DNA from: Desulfovibrio sp. UCD-KL4C | GTDB taxonomy: Bacteria; Desulfobacterota; Desulfovibrionia; Desulfovibrionales; Desulfovibrionaceae | Length of the DNA stretch: 64,000 nt | Assembly: GCF_006210265.1 (NCBI RefSeq) | Contig: NZ_VCNC01000001.1 | Location: 134,843 to 198,842 of the forward strand | Direction of reading: 5' to 3' | In this document: in pieces, positions 57,606 through 64,000 of the stretch | How the letters are laid out: the number at the start of each line of letters is the position of its first letter | Position numbering within the stretch: position 1 is the stretch's first letter | Made by a program: the position numbers and the translations under genes | Notes under the pieces: model-generated | Seen by the model: the letters and a program-made list of their open reading frames with translations, nothing else | What the model was told of the DNA's origin: nothing | The model's database searches: none

Positions 57606-58691
57606 TCACCAACAAAGTTTGTTCCATTTTTCCATAATCATATTTAGCTCGCACTCAGACTGAACCCATATTTTAGCATTTCTGGATAAATTAGCTCTTT
57701 TCTTAGGGGAATCTAAAAGATCCATTATTGCGGATGTTAAAGCTTCATAGTTTTGTTCCGGGATTAACAGCCCGTTCTTTTCATGGTCGATAATTTCACT
57801 GGGACCGGAGGGGCAATCAAAGCTAATCGATGGCACTCCCAGCACCATGGCTTCAATCAAAGCATTTGGAAAACCTTCACAAAGCGAAGGCAAAACAAAA
57901 ACTTCCGCTTTTTTCAAGATACTGTGGGCATTGGAAAGAAACCCCAGTATATGAACTTTTTTCCCCAAATTTAGAGCTGCAACTTGTGCTTCAAGAGCCT
58001 TTTGGTCTTCTCCATCCCCTAAAATGACTAAGTGGTGATCCGGGAATTTTTCAAAGATTTTGGGTAAATTCTCAACTAATCCGGGCAAACCTTTATTCTT
58101 TGTAATCCGGCCCATGCAACAGATAAATTTTTGAGGCGGAGGAAAAGGAGGAGAGATATAAGAATCTTCCAACGTAACCATATTACGGATAACAGAAACC
58201 TTCTCTTCCTCCATAAACTCTTCAGCCCAAGCCTTAACACTTTGTGTCTGAACGACAAGTGCATCAGCAAAGGGGTATAATTTACGGGCCAGATTTTTTT
58301 TGTATTCAGAATATTTGGTCTGGGTGCGCGGATCAATACGTTCAGAAATAATAACTCTTACCGGAAGACCAAGGGTTGCCATAATGGTTGGAATATTACT
58401 TTTTTCCATAAAAGAAATGACCGTATCATTTCTTTCCATCGTAATTGCTTGGCGTAAATGAATTACATCCCAAGGACAGTCATCCAAATTATTGGGAATA
58501 TTTATAGGCGGAATACAGATACTTCTAATTGATGGATGGAGTGCATAAACATGAGTGTCAGCTAACGTATTGGTTATCAAGCTAACAGGACGGCCTTGTT
58601 CTGCCCAGTAGTTAAGCATATTGGTTAATACCCTTTCCGCTCCGCCTCCGCCCATGGAACGTATGACGGCAGTAATACCCTTGGATTTCAT
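57606..58691 (-). CDS. Glycosyltransferase family 4 (second copy)
   Basis: The start at 58691 (MKSKGITAVIRSMGGGGAERV) has GGAAAG just upstream; an earlier in-frame ATG at 58703 lacks a ribosome site. About 361 aa. Motifs: 'SMGGGGAERVLTNMLNYWAEQG', 'CCMGRITKNKGLPGLVENL', 'ILGDGEDQKALEAQV', 'SLCEGFPNALIEAMVLGVPSISFDCPSGPSEII'. It shares about the same layout as the preceding enzyme, consistent with duplication of an ancestor. It works in the same glycan pathway. Confidence 0.92.
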   Translation of the reverse strand: MKSKGITAVIRSMGGGGAERVLTNMLNYWAEQGRPVSLITNTLADTHVYALHPSIRSICIPPINIPNNLDDCPWDVIHLRQAITMERNDTVISFMEKSNIPTIMATLGLPVRVIISERIDPRTQTKYSEYKKNLARKLYPFADALVVQTQSVKAWAEEFMEEEKVSVIRNMVTLEDSYISPPFPPPQKFICCMGRITKNKGLPGLVENLPKIFEKFPDHHLVILGDGEDQKALEAQVAALNLGKKVHILGFLSNAHSILKKAEVFVLPSLCEGFPNALIEAMVLGVPSISFDCPSGPSEIIDHEKNGLLIPEQNYEALTSAIMDLLDSPKKRANLSRNAKIWVQSECELNMIMEKWNKLCW

Positions 58692-58937
58692 TTTACTTTC
58701 CATGTTTAGATTTGTTTGAACTTGGCTTTCAAAGAAAAGCTCTTATTGGAGTTAATATCCTAAATATTTTATCTTTTTTAAAACAATCCATTCAATCTAA
58801 GTATCCTGAGAGACGAGGTAAAAGATACAGTCGAAACATATAATTTTCAAGTGAAAGAAAAGCTTTACCAAAGCAAATCAGATTAATTATTCAAAAAAAT
58901 GAACCACAAAGAGATTACAGAGCTGTAAAATTGTCTT

Positions 58938-60236
58938 TTAAAAAAACAACCCACCACGCTCACAATTTTGAATATATCTTTTATACCAAGTACATTTTTT
59001 TACCATCTTGGTGTATGTGTTAAATATTTTTTTATATTCCATTGTAGTGTTTGTTGCATCGTAATGACGAGTCAAAAACGGCGACCAGTAACTTTTAATT
59101 GCTGTATTAAAACTGTCCGGGGCATCCATTGCTTGAAATATTTCAACGCATGTATTCTTTGGAGAAAGTCTATCAATATATTCAATTGATTTTTGTGCCA
59201 GTTCGCGTCTGCGAGGCAGATCCAGTATGATTTCAGCTAATTTTTGAACAACATTTTCATAATTAACTTTTATTGTGGGAGCATGGAATAAATATTCAAA
59301 GCCACCTTTCTCAAAAAAATTATCAATATTTTCTTGTGTTTCTGTGATTCCAAAAGCCCTTAAGTTGTATTTGAAATCTTTTTTGTTCCTATACTTATAG
59401 CCAACATCCAAAACCACACACCCTGCAGCCATGGCTTCCATGGCTGTTCGACCACTGTATATTAGTGAGTTACAAAATATATCTGCAGTTGAATACTCAC
59501 GTAACATCTGTTCGTGGGGTATTTCTTCTAAAAATTTTAATCCAAACTTAAACCCGTTGGCGCGTAAAGCATCAAAGACCACCAGCCAATCATTCGTCCC
59601 TTTGGTCAATCTTTTAGAGGGTGCATGCATGATAATTGGGATTTCGTTGTGAACAGTTCGTTGCGGAATATCACGTTTGAAAAAGAGTCCGAATCCATTA
59701 GTAAAGCTTGGTCTTAAAGATAGCGTAGAACTTCCTATTACAACGTCAGCAAAAAGTTCTACCATACGGATATAGTTCAGCTTCTTTTTAAAACTATCTA
59801 TGTTCTCACTCAGATTGTTATCCCCGTAGGGTAGTCCGCCCCATTTACAGAATTCCCTTTCAAAAGGAGGATAGCGAACTTCAGATCCTACAAAACGTAC
59901 AATAATCTTCTTTCCCATTTTTTTTAGTAGTGGAAGATCAGAACAATCCTCCATAAAAGAGCTCCACAGAAAGAACACAACGTCCGCCTCCAAGGCTTTT
60001 TGCCATGCCATTTCATTATAAAATTTGGTCCACTTTTCTTGTACTTGCGGAGAAAAGTTGTTCTCCCTTTTCATCTTTCCCTTAACTAAAACCGGGATAT
60101 TTAAATCAACATTGTTACTTGTAAATACATGATCAGTCCTTGTAACAGAAAAAACTTCATGCCCGAGATTTTTAAAGCCTTCTGTATAATCACCAATGAG
60201 CGAAGCTACATTGTTCATCCCAATGAAAATTTTCAT
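58938..60236 (-). CDS. Glycosyltransferase-like protein (GT-B, CgeB-like)
   Basis: This 432-aa protein opens 'MKIFIGMNNVASLIGDYTEGFKNLGHEVFSVTRTD' and has 'DVVFFLWSSFMEDC', 'PIIMHAPSKRLTKGTNDWLVVFDALRANGFKF', 'STADIFCNSLIYSGRTAMEAMAAGCVVLDVGYK', the GT-B donor-site pattern. The AGAGGA site supports the start. The 234 bases between it and the GT4 gene at 58691 contain no gene that I can see and may hold a promoter. The acceptor is unknown. Confidence 0.75.
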   Translation of the reverse strand: MKIFIGMNNVASLIGDYTEGFKNLGHEVFSVTRTDHVFTSNNVDLNIPVLVKGKMKRENNFSPQVQEKWTKFYNEMAWQKALEADVVFFLWSSFMEDCSDLPLLKKMGKKIIVRFVGSEVRYPPFEREFCKWGGLPYGDNNLSENIDSFKKKLNYIRMVELFADVVIGSSTLSLRPSFTNGFGLFFKRDIPQRTVHNEIPIIMHAPSKRLTKGTNDWLVVFDALRANGFKFGLKFLEEIPHEQMLREYSTADIFCNSLIYSGRTAMEAMAAGCVVLDVGYKYRNKKDFKYNLRAFGITETQENIDNFFEKGGFEYLFHAPTIKVNYENVVQKLAEIILDLPRRRELAQKSIEYIDRLSPKNTCVEIFQAMDAPDSFNTAIKSYWSPFLTRHYDATNTTMEYKKIFNTYTKMVKKCTWYKRYIQNCERGGLFF

Positions 60237-60249
60237 CTACTTCCTCTAG

Positions 60250-61029
60250 TTATTTTTTTACAATTACACATGTACCGGAAGCTGGTAAAAAAAGTTCTTC
60301 TGGTTTGTCGTGCATAAATTCATCAATAGCTTTAGTGGCTCCCGGACACGCAGAAAAGCCATAGTCATCACAGATGATTATGCCCCCTGAATTCATTCTC
60401 GGATAAAAAAAGACTATGGAATCAAAAGTAGGCTGATACAGATCTACATCTATGTGGAGAAAAGAAAATTTTTTTTTTGCTACTTTTTCAAAATGGGTTG
60501 GAATCCAACCTTTAAACATTTTGTAACCGCCTTCAAATTCCTTAATATTTTTTACTAACTCTTGCTCAGTTGTTACGAGGTCATTTTTAGACCAGTGATC
60601 ACCGTCGACTTCTTCCGGTTCAGACAACCCTTCAAAGGAATCAAAAATAAAATGTTTTTTAGGATAGGAAGATTGCAAATTTCTTTTTAAAATCAAGAAG
60701 GAAGAAGCTCCTGTATAACTTCCGCATTCTACAGTATCGCCTTCAACAGTTGTTACTTGCTTGAGGTACTGGAGCAAGTTCCAACGTTTAAAGGTATTCA
60801 TACTATGCTCTTCGTTGAAACGAACCAAGTAATCCGTAAATTCTTGATTATACCACCAATCCAATTGAGGCCAATGGAATCTGTATTCCGGGCATACCAC
60901 TTTACCAAAAGCGAGTAGCCACCTGAATTGATGATATGAATTTTCAATTTTATCAGGAAGATAGTGCTTATATATCTCTTTAGGAAGCTTAAGAAATTCT
61001 TTTTTTATTTTAGCTAAAACATCTTTCAT
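60250..61029 (-). CDS. TylF/MycF-type O-methyltransferase
   Basis: This 259-aa enzyme matches the macrocin-O-methyltransferase family: 'GDTVECGSYTGASSFLILKRNL', 'FIFDSFEGLSEPEEVDGDHWSK', 'FLHIDVDLYQPTFDSIVFFYPRMNSGGIIICDDYGFSACPGATKAIDEF'. The 'hiD.D.Y..T...L..fyp.l..GG.ii.DDYg...cpG...Av.ef' signature is complete. It methylates a sugar hydroxyl, probably on the same glycan. It is the first gene of the minus-strand run. Confidence 0.92.
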   Translation of the reverse strand: MKDVLAKIKKEFLKLPKEIYKHYLPDKIENSYHQFRWLLAFGKVVCPEYRFHWPQLDWWYNQEFTDYLVRFNEEHSMNTFKRWNLLQYLKQVTTVEGDTVECGSYTGASSFLILKRNLQSSYPKKHFIFDSFEGLSEPEEVDGDHWSKNDLVTTEQELVKNIKEFEGGYKMFKGWIPTHFEKVAKKKFSFLHIDVDLYQPTFDSIVFFYPRMNSGGIIICDDYGFSACPGATKAIDEFMHDKPEELFLPASGTCVIVKK

Positions 61030-61259
61030 TTGAAATGTTCCATAAAAGTTCTTGGCAGTTTGCTAGATGGCTATGATAATAACATTTATTTCAACAGTTT
61101 TAATTGCAGAACAAATTATATATACTCACAAAAAAATATGTCAATAACAAAGAATTACTTCCAAGACAGATGCATTACAAAAAAATGAATAAGTATATTG
61201 ATCGTATCTACATTACAAGTAATAGTATAAAAAAATAACGAAAAAGGAATAATCACTCA
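61030..61259. promoter_or_regulatory. Divergent promoter region of the glycan locus
   Basis: This AT-rich 230-base gap separates the TylF-type methyltransferase (minus) from the frameshifted transferase (plus) and must hold promoters for both. No clear -35/-10 or sigma-54 motif stands out to me. Confidence 0.4.
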
Positions 61260-62425
61260 ATGCAAAAAATAGCTTTTTTTACAAAAGAAAATACATTTTC
61301 TTTTTATAGTCATATTATCAAACACTTCCATCGAAACTTGTTGATATTATTTGCATCGGTGAATTACCACAAGTACGACAAAAGTTTGAAATGAATGGAT
61401 TTTCATTTTTTCATTATAATGAAAAAAACATTTTTGACTATTCTTTTTGGGTTGTTGATGAATGGGATGTTCTATTTGGATTTATTTCTGAATTAAAAAA
61501 AGAAAAATTACAGGGAAAAATAATTTGCGCACTTAGACATCATCTTGATTATAGCGGACGTGATCTTCCTTCAGCTCATTTCAGTATACGGGCCCATAAG
61601 TGCATAGCAGCTCCAAGTGATGCTTTTGTAAATGTCATCACTAAAGATAATTTGGATTTGTTCAAACAAGCTACGACCTTTCCAGTACACAGCAAAATAG
61701 AATTTGCCTATACTGGTCCATATCACATAGCAGAGTGGACAAAAAAACGAGAACACCAAAAAAAAGAATTTCGTGCAGAACTAGAAGAAACAATTGCTCG
61801 CAAACTCCCGGAAGACAAACCGGTTATCGCTTTTTTCAAAGATGAACTTACATATGAAAAATCTATAATTCATGGATTAAAAAAACTATCTAAGCATGCA
61901 ACGGTTATTTACAAACCATTCGAAGAGAATGATCCATGCATATTAGCTTTGGGCAAGCATGTAACTTTATGGCCCTCCATAAACTATGCCCCAAATTTAC
62001 TTCGCTTTGCTTCAGACTTTATTTTTGCCGGATATTCTTCAGGAACCCTGTCTTCTTCCATTATGCTCGGGCTAAAAGTTCTTCCGTATTATACTGAGCA
62101 GGTATATATAAAAGGGAGAGCTGCAAAAGAACTAGGCTCCTATAAGACTTTTATGCCACGTCCTCCCTACACACACACTAATGCCCGGTGTTTGGCGGGT
62201 TATGGAGAATTTTTCGATCTGGAAAACACAGCAAACATTCTAAAGGCTATCAACAGTGAAAATTTCTGGAATAGCTACTCTAAAAGGTTGCCTGAAATTC
62301 AAAAGATAGCCTTTGGAGATTATACTCTCGAAGATCCTGAAATCAAAACTTCCAAGCTCATTTTACGTGCATTTATAAAGGGATCGTTTGGGATGGACGC
62401 CAGTATTATCAAGATAAAAGAATAG
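61260..62425 (+). pseudogene. CDP-glycerol-transferase-like protein with a frameshift near the start
   Basis: The start at 61260 (MQKIAFFTKENTFSFYSHIIK) is read to about codon 25, then the frame must move by one near 61336 ('CGAAACTTG', one A short) to continue 'LVDIICIGELPQVRQKFEMNG' and the long 344-aa frame to 62425. The body has 'KPVIAFFKDELTYEK', 'YKPFEENDPCILALG' and 'SDFIFAGYSSGTLSSSIMLGLKVLPYY', like the transferase at 52919. A single-base deletion or sequencing error explains the break. Translation from an inner ATG at 61391 would omit the first 45 residues. Confidence 0.7.
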
Positions 62426-62489
62426 CAGCCAGTTAATATATATCCTCAGAAGAGAGAAGAACTCAACTAATAAATGCCTACAAGCATGG

Positions 62490-62505
62490 CGGCATGTAAT
62501 TTGCA
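62490..62505 (+). promoter_or_regulatory. Sigma-54-type promoter upstream of the PEP-synthase-like gene
   Basis: CGGCATGTAATTTGCA fits the -24/-12 consensus TGGCACG-N4-TTGCA, with exactly 10 bases between GG and GC. It lies 41 bases before the ATG at 62546 and is preceded by A/T-rich DNA. Sigma-54 promoters commonly drive flagellar and glycan genes in deltaproteobacteria. Activity is inferred from the match. Confidence 0.6.
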
Positions 62506-62545
62506 TTAAAAGTATCTTTTCCCCATCAATAAATATGGAGTTCTT

Positions 62546-64000
62546 ATGAATGTTGCCCTTGGAACAAAAGCAGAAACTTTAAAAGCCTTACTCAATGCGG
62601 GTTTTAACGTACCGAAGGTTTTTTATTTTAAAACTGAGGAATGGGAAAAGGATTTAGATGCTATTTTAAACAGTATTTATCAAAATTTTGCTGAATACAA
62701 TTTTATTATTGTGCGTAGTAGTGCCATTGCTGAGGATGGTCACACTGCTTCTGCAGCGGGTGCTTTTGAATCAATTCTTAATATTGATATTAACAATCGC
62801 TGCTTTCTAAAAAAAGCTATAACGAAAGTAATTGCCTCTTATGACCGCTCCGAAGGGGATCAGGTTCTAATCCAACCCATGATTTCTGATATTGAAGCCA
62901 GCGGGGTAATTATGACCCGTTGCCTCGAAGATGGATCTCCTTACTATGTAATCAATTATGATGATGAATCAGGAAAAACCGACTCCATTACTGGTGGGAG
63001 CGGCGCAAGTAAAACCATCTACATCTATAAAGGTTTTTCTCTGGAAGATTTTAGCTCCAAGCGTGTCAAAAAAATGATGGAGCTTGTTTATTCTTTGGAA
63101 AAGGTATTTCTAAAAATTCCATTAGATATTGAATTTGCCCTCGACCGTAACTTTAAGATGCACCTTTTTCAGGTTCGTAAAATTTGCACGGTGAAAAACT
63201 GGCACCCAAATGTAGAGAGCATTGTTTCCACCAAAATCCGTTTTGTTGAAAATTTTGTTTCCAACTACTTTAAAAAGCGATTTGGCGTTTTTGGTGAGCG
63301 GACAATTTTGGGAGTTATGCCTGATTGGAACCCCGCGGAAATAATAGGAGTCACACCAAAACCTCTTGCGGCCTCGCTATACCGTGAGATTATAACCCGC
63401 TCAACATGGAGAAAAAGTAGAGAAATGATGGGGTATAAAAAAAATGCTCCGGAAGAGCTCATGGTTTTGGTGGCCGGTCGACCCTACATTGATGTCCGCA
63501 ACAGTTTTAACTCCTTTTTACCCGCAGGTCTAAAGCCTGAAGTCGCAGAAAAAGTTGTGAGCGGTTATATTGAGCGTTTGGACAATAACCCTAAATTTCA
63601 TGATAAAGTTGAATTTGAGATTGCGGCAACTATCTTTGACCCTTGTTTTGATGATAATTTTAAAAGACGTTATCCTAGTCTTTTAACTGAATCCGAATTT
63701 AACCAATACAGAGAAAAACTGCTTGAACTGACGAATTTTAATCTCGACCAGAAAAACACCCTGCTGCCTGCTTATGAAAGTATAGAACTGTTAAAATCCC
63801 GGCAAAAAATGTACCCGAAGCTTAGTTGCGATATAAGTTTTTTTGAACTGACTTCTATCCTCCGTTCTCTTTTGGATGATTGTATTGAGTTTGGAACAAT
63901 TCCATTTTCCATTATTGCACGGCACGGTTTTATTGCAGAATCCCTGCTGAGAAGCCTTATACACAAAAAGGGAATCAGCAAGGAACGGGTGGAAGAGTTC
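62546..64000 (+). CDS. PEP-synthase-like ATP-grasp kinase (possible glutamine kinase), runs off the window
   Basis: The open frame starts at 62546 behind GGAG and continues through 64000 (485 residues seen). The N-terminal part is a PPDK/PEP-synthase ATP-binding domain: 'FIIVRSSAIAEDGHTASAAGAFESIL', 'VLIQPMISDIEASGVIMTRCLEDG.PYYVINYD', with 'IEFALDRNFKMHLFQVRKI' as the end of the grasp. A swivelling domain with 'NPAEIIGVTPKPLAASLYREII' follows. Proteins of this type in glycan loci include Cj1418-like L-glutamine kinases. The nucleotidyltransferase, methyltransferase and CysC-like remnants 13 kb away support that, but true function is not shown. Confidence 0.75.
   Translation, partial: MNVALGTKAETLKALLNAGFNVPKVFYFKTEEWEKDLDAILNSIYQNFAEYNFIIVRSSAIAEDGHTASAAGAFESILNIDINNRCFLKKAITKVIASYDRSEGDQVLIQPMISDIEASGVIMTRCLEDGSPYYVINYDDESGKTDSITGGSGASKTIYIYKGFSLEDFSSKRVKKMMELVYSLEKVFLKIPLDIEFALDRNFKMHLFQVRKICTVKNWHPNVESIVSTKIRFVENFVSNYFKKRFGVFGERTILGVMPDWNPAEIIGVTPKPLAASLYREIITRSTWRKSREMMGYKKNAPEELMVLVAGRPYIDVRNSFNSFLPAGLKPEVAEKVVSGYIERLDNNPKFHDKVEFEIAATIFDPCFDDNFKRRYPSLLTESEFNQYREKLLELTNFNLDQKNTLLPAYESIELLKSRQKMYPKLSCDISFFELTSILRSLLDDCIEFGTIPFSIIARHGFIAESLLRSLIHKKGISKERVEEF

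Overview
The window looks like a chromosomal accessory region of a Gram-negative anaerobe, most likely a deltaproteobacterium of the Desulfovibrionales. This is inferred from the style of the Mu-like prophage and the glycan genes; there is no rRNA, tRNA or housekeeping marker to confirm it. The window divides into three blocks.

Block 1 (1 to about 34,255) is a Mu-like transposable prophage on the minus strand, so its genetic left end lies near 34.2 kb and its right end lies off the window below base 1. From the left end it carries a CI-type repressor (33 kb, plus strand) divergent from an early operon with Ner/Cro-like regulators, MuA-like transposase, MuB-like ATPase, DUF3164, a gp16-like protein and small unknowns. 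Three paralogous pentapeptide-repeat membrane proteins follow as AT-rich cargo (19.5-25.5 kb). The late genes come next: lysozyme, holin, DUF2730, winged-helix protein, gp27, terminase, portal, gpF, protease/scaffold, decoration, capsid, gp36, gpG, gp37, sheath, tube, chaperone with a -1 frameshift signal, tape measure, baseplate and the start of the tail fibre.

Block 2 (about 34.3-47.5 kb) is a decayed mobilizable element. It has an unknown 389-aa protein, an AlpA-like regulator, a primase/helicase pseudogene with three lesions, and a ColE1-type mobilization module in which mobB and mobD are nested out of frame inside mobA. Its cargo is two defence or addiction modules, IetA/IetS (AAA ATPase plus subtilisin-like protease) and AbiEi/AbiEii. 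It ends in a tyrosine integrase that has lost its N-terminus next to an IS3-family element.

Block 3 (47.5-64 kb) is a surface-glycan or flagellar glycosylation locus broken by insertion sequences. It holds a nucleotidyltransferase remnant, a methyltransferase and a truncated CysC-like kinase, then an inactive IS3 element. After that come a radical SAM/SPASM protein, a methyltransferase, two CDP-glycerol-transferase-like proteins, an AsnB-type amidotransferase, three glycosyltransferases, a TylF-type methyltransferase and a PEP-synthase-like kinase behind a sigma-54-type promoter. The nucleotidyltransferase, methyltransferase, CysC-like kinase and PEP-synthase-like kinase together resemble the Campylobacter O-methyl phosphoramidate pathway. 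I regard this as the most interesting metabolic hypothesis in the window, and the pentapeptide trio as the most interesting possible undescribed system.
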